DNA from: an uncultured bacterium
Lineage (GTDB): Bacteria; Bacillota; Clostridia; TANB77; CAG-508
Length of the DNA stretch: 7,597 nt
Direction: 5' to 3'
NCBI GenBank assembly: GCA_905215845.1
Contig: CAJMRU010000041.1
Location: 1-7,597 of the forward strand
The notes beneath the pieces were generated by a model. It worked only from the letters and a program-made list of their open reading frames with translations, was not told where the DNA came from and did no database searches. Shown here piece by piece: positions 1-4,804 of the stretch. Position 1 is the first letter of the stretch. Every line of letters begins with the position of its first letter. Position numbers and translations under genes: made by a program.

Positions 1-1425
1 ATTTTTCATATTTTTGATAATGCTTCTTTTTGATATTCCTAATAATTCACTTAATTGAACTTGTGTTATATATGGATTTTTTATTAATTCATTTAATATT
101 TTTTGTTCATTTTCAGAGAATCTTTCAGTGAACTTTTCAGTGAACTTTTCAGTGAATTCTTGATTTTTATTTTGTTCACTAATCTTATTTTTTTCTTTTC
201 TAAAAGTAACTTTAAAATCACCTCTTAATGATTCAAATTCAGGTTCTGGTAATCCCATTTTTTTCATTTCTTCTCTCATTGTTGCAATTCCTGTGTGTCT
301 ATTTTCTATAATATTTCCCTTTTCTTCTAATAACCTAACAATATTTTTATTTCTTGCTTCAAGCATCATATCAGTTCCTAGATTTTCGATTCTGTTATTT
401 CCGTATAAATCTCCAGGATTTATTATTTCAATTCTATTATCATATATTTGAACATAGATATATGCACTTTCTCTACTAATGCTATAATCTCTATGAATTA
501 ATGCATTTGCTACAGCTTCTCTTAATGCTTTCATTGGATATTCTGGAATATTTTCTCTTTTTCCATTATTATCAATAATTACCTTTGTACCTATGTTTCT
601 TCTAATAAAAGATAGTGTTTGATCAAGCATTTCGTCCAATGTTCCTTCTACCCTTTTATTATCATCAAATCTTTGTCCCATTTCTCCTACATCACCTAAC
701 TTAGTTCCTGGAACAACTACACAAGCTACAAATAGTTGTGGTAAATATCCTTGAGGATATTCTCCAAACATCATTATACCAGAAAGAGTAGGATAAATTA
801 TACCTGTACTATTTTCTATAATACCACTTAACTTGAGAATTTTTTCATCAGAAAACTTTGAAAAATTTGGCTTATCTTTTTTTACTTTTTCAAGATAATT
901 TGAAATTTTTTCTTTGTCTAAATCTTCAATAGTAGCTCTTTTTATTGGTCTTAAGTCTTCTTGAATTCCATCTTTATAACTTTGCAAACTATATATTTCA
1001 TAATCAGTCATAGGTTCATCAGAATCTCCTATTCTAATATATGAGCCTTTATTCATTCCAGCACTTTTATAATAACAAGGTTTTTGATTTTGAGGAATTT
1101 CATCTATTTTTACTGCTAATAACTTTTTATTATTATAAGTAATAGGTAAAAATTCTGGTCTTAGTTTAGGCTCCATAGAATTTGTACATAATGCTGTTAT
1201 TTTCTTTTGCAAATCACTTACATCATATACATCTTGTTCTATAAAATTATTATTCTCATTTATACCAAATATTATTAATCCACCATATTTATTTGCAAAA
1301 GCAGATATTGTATCATAACATTTTTTGGGATAATCTATTTCAGCAGTTTTTGCTTCAATCTTATCTGTTTCTGTTTGGTATTTCTGCATAAATTCTATTG
1401 CATCTATGATTTCTTTTTCTGTCAT
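1..1425 (-). CDS. Schlafen AlbA_2 / GHKL-type ATPase / winged-helix protein, C-terminus cut by window edge
   Basis: Leftward frame from ATG at 1425 stays open for 475 codons to the window edge. Residues about 15-145 match the AlbA_2 (Schlafen-type, formerly AAA_4) domain: an acidic E-K segment near 24, then FANKYGGLIIFGI (43-55) and the SYIRIGDSDEPMT segment (128-140). Residues about 290-400 resemble the GHKL-type ATP-binding domain of the same protein class (HATPase_c_4): EAVANALIHRDY (303-314), the I-NPGDL segment near 333-340, then a TGI motif and GLPEPEFE (391-398). After an FTEK repeat linker comes a helix-turn-helix (453-475, QLSELLGISKRSI) that runs off the edge; probably only some 20-40 residues are missing. 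The family is often annotated as a RecG-like helicase or transcriptional regulator; I see no helicase motifs. Its role is unknown; DNA binding, regulation or defence are all possible. The ribosome site AGAAGG lies 8 nt before the ATG. Confidence 0.85.
   Translation of the reverse strand, partial: MTEKEIIDAIEFMQKYQTETDKIEAKTAEIDYPKKCYDTISAFANKYGGLIIFGINENNNFIEQDVYDVSDLQKKITALCTNSMEPKLRPEFLPITYNNKKLLAVKIDEIPQNQKPCYYKSAGMNKGSYIRIGDSDEPMTDYEIYSLQSYKDGIQEDLRPIKRATIEDLDKEKISNYLEKVKKDKPNFSKFSDEKILKLSGIIENSTGIIYPTLSGIMMFGEYPQGYLPQLFVACVVVPGTKLGDVGEMGQRFDDNKRVEGTLDEMLDQTLSFIRRNIGTKVIIDNNGKRENIPEYPMKALREAVANALIHRDYSISRESAYIYVQIYDNRIEIINPGDLYGNNRIENLGTDMMLEARNKNIVRLLEEKGNIIENRHTGIATMREEMKKMGLPEPEFESLRGDFKVTFRKEKNKISEQNKNQEFTEKFTEKFTERFSENEQKILNELIKNPYITQVQLSELLGISKRSIIKNMKN
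122..159 (-). repeat. 12-bp tandem repeat encoding (FTEK)n linker
   Basis: Three near-perfect copies of the 12-bp unit ttcagtgaactt encode F-T-E-K repeats (residues 423-436 of the AlbA_2 protein) between the ATPase and helix-turn-helix domains. Phase is kept, so copy-number change would alter linker length without a frameshift. Such repeats are a known feature of this protein class. Confidence 0.8.
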
Positions 1426-1473
1426 ATTATATACCTTCTTTCTATTTTTTACTTTGAAATTGTTTGGATAATC

Positions 1474-1502
1474 TTTATAAATCTTGTGGTGTGATTTTCC
1501 AA
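1474..1502 (-). promoter_or_regulatory. promoter of the AlbA_2 gene
   Basis: On the leftward strand TTGGAA (1502-1497) and TATAAA (1479-1474) are separated by 17 bp, which is sigma-A spacing. It would start RNA near 1467, about 40 nt before the ATG at 1425. The gene could also be read from the upstream DUF6076-like gene, because no terminator is visible in the 91-bp gap. Confidence 0.5.
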
Positions 1503-1516
1503 TTTTATTTCAATAA

Positions 1517-2620
1517 TTATTTATTTTCCATCATCCACTTATACAACTCATCTTCTGTAACTTTATTTTGCTTATAATCTCTTATCTTACTTTGTGCAAG
1601 TTTTTTCCAACTATCAAATTCCTTCTTCAATTTTTTATTATTATCACTTCTAACAACTTCCATAAACTTCTTTTGATATGCTTTTCTATATTCTAGTAAT
1701 GCAGGTATTTTTTCTAAATTCTTTTTATATGTTTGTTTTGCTCCTTTTTCTCTACAACTTTTTCCATCTTCATTTGGTAAATCACAATATAATTCATCTT
1801 GTCTAACTGATGGAACAAAGTATCTACCACAATATTGACAGCTCTTAATTGGCAAATTAGAATTTTTTACAAATTGCTCTAATACTACAAAAACAATATT
1901 GCTTAGTTTTTCACTTGTATATACATTAGTTATTGATATAAAAGATTCATTTTTATCTAGTTCTTTAGTTAACTTCTCTATAGATTGGTTACCATATTTT
2001 AAGTACTTATCTGAATATGTATCTAAAATAACTTCAATATCACTTGAGTATGAATATACATCATTATGATGAGTAACTAAAGAGGAAATAAATTTTGAAC
2101 TTGGTTTACATTCTTTCAGTTCTTCATTTCCATTTAAATTATATATAAAATCTACACATTTTCTATAGTTAAATTGCATATCTTCTAAATAACCATAACT
2201 ATCTTCATATACTCTTTTCATTATTTTTAATAGTTCTTCTTCGTTTGAATATGTATTTATTAACTCTTTATCTGGTATATATTCTTTTAGCAATTCGAAT
2301 CCATACAAATAGAAAAATGTATTATAGGCATTATCAAAAGTTGAAAAATCAGCATTTAATAAATTTACTAAAAGTAAGCCAAACTGTTCAGCAAATGGGA
2401 AAAGAATAGTAGCTGGATGTTTTGGTGCTGAATCTTTCTTGGTTGGTTTCTTTTTATAGAAATTTTTTTCTTGAATAATTTTTCTTCTATGATTATCTAA
2501 ATCATCATCAAAATCAGTTTTATACATATATAAAGGTGTTGAATAATATTCTTCTTTAGAGTTTATATCAAACCATATATAAAATCCTTCATTAAAAGAA
2601 TATTGAGGTAATTTTCGCAT
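1517..2620 (-). CDS. DUF6076-like protein with C-terminal four-cysteine zinc site
   Basis: 367 residues, no signal peptide or membrane segment, so probably cytoplasmic. The first 255 residues are mostly helical, rich in Tyr, Phe, Lys and Glu, and carry no motif I recognise. Near the C-terminus C261-x2-C264-x14-C279-x9-C289 forms a zinc-ribbon-like site (CQYCGRYF ... YCD ... CRE) followed by a basic tail of about 70 residues. This C-terminus resembles the DUF6076 family of Firmicutes, whose function is not known to me; the assignment is from memory of the motif, not from a search. The ATG at 2620 has a strong ribosome site, AGGGGGG, 6 nt upstream. It is divergent from xis and followed after 91 bp by the AlbA_2 gene in the same direction. 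Nucleic-acid binding is plausible from the zinc site and basic tail but is not shown. Confidence 0.75.
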   Translation of the reverse strand: MRKLPQYSFNEGFYIWFDINSKEEYYSTPLYMYKTDFDDDLDNHRRKIIQEKNFYKKKPTKKDSAPKHPATILFPFAEQFGLLLVNLLNADFSTFDNAYNTFFYLYGFELLKEYIPDKELINTYSNEEELLKIMKRVYEDSYGYLEDMQFNYRKCVDFIYNLNGNEELKECKPSSKFISSLVTHHNDVYSYSSDIEVILDTYSDKYLKYGNQSIEKLTKELDKNESFISITNVYTSEKLSNIVFVVLEQFVKNSNLPIKSCQYCGRYFVPSVRQDELYCDLPNEDGKSCREKGAKQTYKKNLEKIPALLEYRKAYQKKFMEVVRSDNNKKLKKEFDSWKKLAQSKIRDYKQNKVTEDELYKWMMENK

Positions 2621-2675
2621 TTTTGTCCCCCCTAAAACTAAATGTGAAATATTTTAAATTTATTTTATAAATGTG

Positions 2676-2704
2676 TTGATAAATATAAAATAAGATTATA
2701 TAAT
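2676..2704 (+). promoter_or_regulatory. xis promoter P1
   Basis: TTGATA (2676-2681), a 17-bp spacer and a consensus TATAAT (2699-2704) make a near-ideal sigma-A promoter facing xis and int. RNA would start near 2711, giving a leader of about 85 nt before xis. It sits in the 175-bp divergent region shared with the DUF6076-like gene; no equally clear leftward promoter is visible there. Confidence 0.65.
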
Positions 2705-2726
2705 CAATTTACAATTTTAAAAAGTT

Positions 2727-2756
2727 TTGATAAATCTTTCACAATATATTTATACT
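2727..2756 (+). promoter_or_regulatory. xis promoter P2
   Basis: A second TTGATA (2727-2732) stands 18 bp before TATACT (2751-2756), placing a start near 2763 and a 5' leader of about 33 nt. The nine bases TTGATAAAT at the -35 box are the same as at P1 (2676-2684 and 2727-2735), so a shared regulator contact is possible. This -35 box overlaps an in-frame TTG that could be mistaken for the start of the excisionase gene. Confidence 0.5.
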
Positions 2757-2795
2757 ATATTAGTTAAAGATTGTCAAGGAAAGGAGGTCAAAATT

Positions 2796-2993
2796 ATGCA
2801 GAATATTGAAGATTTTGAGATTAAATTATATTCTACTGATGATGTATGTAAATTATTGCATATTGGAAAACAGAAATGTTTACAATTATTCCATTCTGAT
2901 GAATTTCCAAGTATCAAAATTGGTAGAAAATTTTGGGTAAAAGCAGACTGCCTGAATGAATTTTTAAGCCATAAAAGAATTATGGTAGAGTAA
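2796..2993 (+). CDS. xis: excisionase, MerR/HTH_17-like DNA-binding protein
   Basis: 65 residues from the ATG at 2796, which follows a textbook AGGAGG (2782-2787) by 8 nt. A longer frame from TTG at 2727 would place the P2 promoter inside the gene, so it is rejected. The core LYSTDDVCKLLHIGKQKCLQLF is the winged helix-turn-helix opening of small excisionases, and the PSIKIGRKFWVKADCLNEFL part is the wing and closing helix (helix-turn-helix domain, excisionase family). Such proteins bend DNA at element ends and steer the integrase towards excision. It lies 148 bp upstream of int in the same direction, and the two may share a transcript. Product identification is firm; the symbol is by role. 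Confidence 0.85.
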   Translation: MQNIEDFEIKLYSTDDVCKLLHIGKQKCLQLFHSDEFPSIKIGRKFWVKADCLNEFLSHKRIMVE

Positions 2994-3068
2994 AAAATAA
3001 GAAGACTTAAATCTGCAACATTTAAATCTTCTAAGCTAAACAGGAAATGCCCTGTTCAAAGAGTTTGT
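2992..3068 (-). ncRNA. candidate antisense small RNA in the xis-int gap
   Basis: On the leftward strand TTGCTC (3103-3098), 17 bp and TATAAT (3080-3075) predict an RNA start at an A near 3068. The RNA would hold a hairpin (AACAGG/CCTGTT stem, 6-nt loop, 3056-3039) and end at a 13-bp stem (3032-3020 with 3012-3000, 7-nt loop) followed by TATTTTTT. The stem has a C-A mismatch on the rightward strand, but this becomes a G-U pair in leftward RNA, which points to leftward function. The product, about 77 nt, is fully complementary to the leader between xis and int, overlapping the xis stop codon. It also contains AUUUCCU, complementary to AGGAAAU at the int ribosome site. The -35 box is weak (3 of 6 matches). 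No expression evidence exists here. Confidence 0.4.
3000..3032 (-). terminator. leftward rho-independent terminator after/under xis
   Basis: A 13-bp stem, AGAAGATTTAAAT with ATTTAAGTCTTCT, has a 7-nt loop and is followed on the leftward strand by TATTTTTT. One pair is G-U in leftward RNA but C-A in rightward RNA, so the leftward reading is the better terminator. It may end the candidate antisense RNA and also stop stray leftward transcription from entering xis. Rightward, the hairpin is followed by AAGCTAAA and should not terminate xis-int RNA. Confidence 0.6.
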
Positions 3069-3138
3069 AAAATTATTATACTACCAAAATAAAAATAGAG
3101 CAAGGTATTTCCTCAAAAAAATATGAAATGGAGGAAAT
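3039..3138 (+). promoter_or_regulatory. int leader with alternative RNA structures over the ribosome binding site
   Basis: GAGGAAAT (3131-3138), which contains the int ribosome site, pairs perfectly over 8 bp with ATTTCCTC (3107-3114) across a 16-nt loop and would block ribosome entry. The same segment, GGTATTTCCT (3104-3113), can instead pair over 10 bp with one G-U to AGGAAATGCC (3042-3051), which would free the ribosome site. AGGAAATGCC in turn overlaps a local hairpin, AACAGG/CCTGTT (3039-3056). These exclusive pairings have the form of a translational switch. A short RNA beginning after 3051 would hold only the blocking hairpin. No ligand-binding fold that I recognise is present. Confidence 0.5.
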
Positions 3139-3141
3139 CAT

Positions 3142-4449
3142 ATGAATTCAAAAGGTTATACTGTAGGAACATATATTATAAAATCGGAGAAAAAGAACTC
3201 TGGATTGCCAATGTGTCCTATATGTAAGAAGTGTAAAGATAGATCTATTTGTAATAATAGAAAAAGTAAAAAAGAAATGAATAAATGTGAGAAATGTAAA
3301 ACTTGTAAAGATAGCGAAAAATGTGATAAGTTTTATATTAACGAACAACACAAAGCAACTTTAACAATAGCCAAAGATGCAACCACAGGTGCATCAATAA
3401 GGAAAACATTCACAGGAAGTACGGAAGAAGAAGCATTAGATAAAATGTATAAATACAAACTGGAAATGAAAAAATCAGGAAATGCTATTGAATTTAAGAA
3501 AACAGAAAAAACAATAGCAAACTTAGCACAAGAAATAGAAGACTCGAAATATAGGATGGGTAAAACAAAAGCAAATGCTTATAATACAAATATGTCAACA
3601 CTTGCAAGAATAAAAAAATACAAGTTTGCAAATATTCCAATAGATAGAGTAACAAGAAAACAAATTGAAGATTTTTTACAAGAAGAAAGAGTAAAGTCTA
3701 ATTCTACAATAAAGAAAGATTACAGAATGTTAAAATATGTATATGAGTATGCAAGTCATAGAATGCATATTATAAACAACTTTTTTGAAGGAATAAATGC
3801 AATAGAAAGACCAAAAAGTCTTAAAGAAGATAAAGATGTAGTTGCATTAACAATTACAGAACAAAACAAATTAGAAGATTATTTAGAAACTCATTCATCA
3901 AGGTATAAAAACATTATACTACTGTGTTTATATACTGGAATGAGAATCGGTGAAGTATTAGCATTAAATTATACAGATGATATAGATTTAGAAAATAAAA
4001 TGATAAAAATAACAAAGACATTAACAAAAGATAGGAATAAGAAAACAGTTATTGGTCCAACTAAAACAAAAAATGGAAAAAGAAATATTGAAATAAATGA
4101 ATTAACAGAAGATATTATAAAAGATTCCATAAATAATAAAATAGAGAATAAAAATAAAATTCTTTATTGCCAAGAAAATGGGCAATTATATGTAGATAAT
4201 ACAATCAACTCAGCATTTAAGAGAATATGTAAAAATGCAGGAATTACAAAACCAGTAAATACACATATGTTAAGACATACATTTGCAACTAGATGTATTG
4301 AGGCAGGTGTAGATTTACCAGTATTACAAAAATTAATGGGACATGCCAATATAGAAACTACAATAAATACTTATGGAGATATTTATAATTACTATAAACA
4401 AAAAGAAACTCAAAAAGTGATTGATTATTTAAAAAGAGAAAGAGCATAA
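3142..4449 (+). CDS. int: tyrosine recombinase (integrase) with N-terminal duplicated cysteine module
   Basis: 435 residues; catalyses site-specific integration and, with excisionase, excision. Domains: an unusual cysteine-rich N-terminus (25-61), an arm-binding AP2-like segment (about 64-110, HKATLTIAKD...IRKTFTGSTEEEA), the SAM-like core-binding domain (about 122-225) and the catalytic domain (about 235-430). Catalytic residues are all present: R268 (TGMRIGE), a lysine in TKTKNGKR (308-314), H375 and R378 (HMLRH), H401 (MGHANIETT) and the nucleophile Y411 (NTYGDIY). The N-terminus has two copies of C-x2-C-x2-C-x5-C: C25/28/31/37 and C49/52/55/61. The ATG at 3142 follows GGAGG (3130-3134) by 7 nt. 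The gene points at the tRNA-derived site 130 bp downstream, as expected. The leader probably controls translation. Confidence 0.93.
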   Translation: MNSKGYTVGTYIIKSEKKNSGLPMCPICKKCKDRSICNNRKSKKEMNKCEKCKTCKDSEKCDKFYINEQHKATLTIAKDATTGASIRKTFTGSTEEEALDKMYKYKLEMKKSGNAIEFKKTEKTIANLAQEIEDSKYRMGKTKANAYNTNMSTLARIKKYKFANIPIDRVTRKQIEDFLQEERVKSNSTIKKDYRMLKYVYEYASHRMHIINNFFEGINAIERPKSLKEDKDVVALTITEQNKLEDYLETHSSRYKNIILLCLYTGMRIGEVLALNYTDDIDLENKMIKITKTLTKDRNKKTVIGPTKTKNGKRNIEINELTEDIIKDSINNKIENKNKILYCQENGQLYVDNTINSAFKRICKNAGITKPVNTHMLRHTFATRCIEAGVDLPVLQKLMGHANIETTINTYGDIYNYYKQKETQKVIDYLKRERA

Positions 4450-4578
4450 AGTACATTTAAAATTGAATAATATAAATTTTAGATTAATACTAAAATAAGA
4501 GTTTTAAAAAAATGTTTTAAAATATAAATAGTATCATAAAACATTGAAAAATAAAGGCTTTGTGGTAGTTTGAAAAAG
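4450..4578. other. A+T-rich stretch between int and the att core; possible integrase arm sites
   Basis: No gene is visible. It holds a 7-bp inverted repeat ATTTTAG/CTAAAAT (4476-4482, 4490-4496), two copies of GTTTTAAAA (4501-4509, 4514-4522) and a 9-bp inverted repeat AATGTTTTA/TAAAACATT (4512-4520, 4537-4545). In elements whose integrase has an arm-binding domain, repeats at this place serve as arm sites, so that is the likely reading, but the sequences are A/T-only enough to arise by chance. No convincing terminator for int is present. Confidence 0.3.
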
Positions 4579-4593
4579 TTGTCACCTCGACCA
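4579..4593 (+). other. att core: displaced 3' end of a tRNA gene (tRNA-Pro-like)
   Basis: TTGTCACCTCGACCA has the form of a tRNA 3' end: the last T-stem bases, the 7-base acceptor strand CACCTCG, discriminator A and encoded CCA. An acceptor starting with C1 and ending CG-A-CCA is typical of bacterial tRNA-Pro. Upstream, where the TTCGAAT loop should be, the sequence reads TTTGAAAAA and no tRNA body follows, so this is a fragment and not a gene. A terminator stands 4 nt downstream, as after a genuine tRNA gene. The intact tRNA gene should lie at the far left end of the element, outside the window. Confidence 0.7.
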
Positions 4594-4597
4594 CATT

Positions 4598-4623
4598 TAG
4601 AGACTTTTACAGTCTCTATTTTT
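4598..4623 (+). terminator. rho-independent terminator of the interrupted tRNA gene
   Basis: TAGAGACT pairs perfectly with AGTCTCTA over 8 bp around a 5-nt loop, followed by five T residues. Being only 4 nt after the CCA, it is best explained as the original terminator of the tRNA transcription unit, left behind on the host side of the insertion. In its present place it may also end int transcripts. Confidence 0.75.
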
Positions 4624-4649
4624 ATGTTTGTAGCTATTTTCAGCCTTTT

Positions 4650-4742
4650 TTATTTTCTCCAACTTTCTGAAAATTCCTCTATACTTGTGTCACTGCATTC
4701 AATATTACATTCCAAGCGATAAGTATCTAAATATTTTTTCAT
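4650..4742 (-). CDS. possible 30-residue small ORF, doubtful
   Basis: ATG at 4742 opens a 30-codon frame ending at TAA (4652-4650). The product starts MKKYLDTYRLECNIEC and is acidic in its second half, with two cysteines and a tryptophan. It lies downstream of the ABC exporter terminator and has no ribosome binding site; its start directly follows the terminator T-run. Possible readings are a chance frame, a decayed gene remnant or a peptide linked to the exporter. I recognise no family. Confidence 0.15.
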   Translation of the reverse strand: MKKYLDTYRLECNIECSDTSIEEFSESWRK

Positions 4743-4747
4743 TATTT

Positions 4748-4780
4748 AAAAATTAGGAAAGTGCATTGCACTCTCCTAAT
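4748..4780 (-). terminator. terminator of the ABC exporter gene
   Basis: In leftward RNA ATTAGGAGAGTGC pairs with GCACTTTCCTAAT over 13 bp (one G-U) around a 3-nt loop, followed by UUUU. It begins 24 nt after the exporter stop codon. The G-U pair is a mismatch on the other strand, which supports the leftward direction. Confidence 0.85.
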
Positions 4781-4804
4781 CCCAAAAACAGTAGATTGAA
4801 GGTA

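Larger units (their letters stand above)
1..4593. mobile_element. int-proximal part of an integrative element inserted in the 3' end of a tRNA gene
   Basis: Excisionase and tyrosine integrase genes lie together, with int pointing at a tRNA 3'-end fragment 130 bp beyond its stop codon. This is the usual end of a tRNA-targeted integrative element. The DUF6076-like and AlbA_2 genes on the other side of the xis promoter region point left and are the visible cargo. No conjugation, relaxase, replication or phage structural genes are in view, so I cannot say whether it is an ICE, a prophage or a mobilisable island. The left end, where the intact tRNA gene would be expected, is outside the window. 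The right boundary is inferred from the tRNA fragment and could be off by the length of the core. Confidence 0.65.

Noticed and set aside
2621..2675. Promoter for the DUF6076-like gene
   Set aside because: Several A/T-rich hexamers fit loosely (for example TTGTAA with TATTTT at 16 bp), none better than chance in such A+T-rich DNA.
2727..2795. TTG at 2727 as the start of the excisionase, giving 88 residues
   Set aside because: The TTG is part of the P2 -35 box, no ribosome site precedes it, and ATG 2796 has AGGAGG at ideal distance.
3055..3082. Rightward promoter TTCAAA-16 bp-TATACT directly in front of int
   Set aside because: The -35 box is poor and the spacer short; possible but not strong enough to list, and the -10 overlaps the leftward TATAAT.
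3148..3351. 67-codon leftward frame inside the start of int
   Set aside because: It is the antisense shadow of the lysine-rich N-terminus of int: Phe/Thr/Ile-rich, with no ribosome site.
4164..4349. 61-codon leftward frame inside int
   Set aside because: Antisense to the catalytic part of int, whose conserved residues explain the sequence.
4561..4594. A functional tRNA gene ending at 4593
   Set aside because: Only the 3' end is present; no anticodon, D-arm or proper T-loop can be found upstream.
4561..4595. TGTGGT/ACCACA inverted repeat spanning the att core as a designed recombination site
   Set aside because: Six-base arms with a 23-bp gap; half of it is the tRNA acceptor end itself, so it may be chance. 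No basis to place the strand-exchange points.
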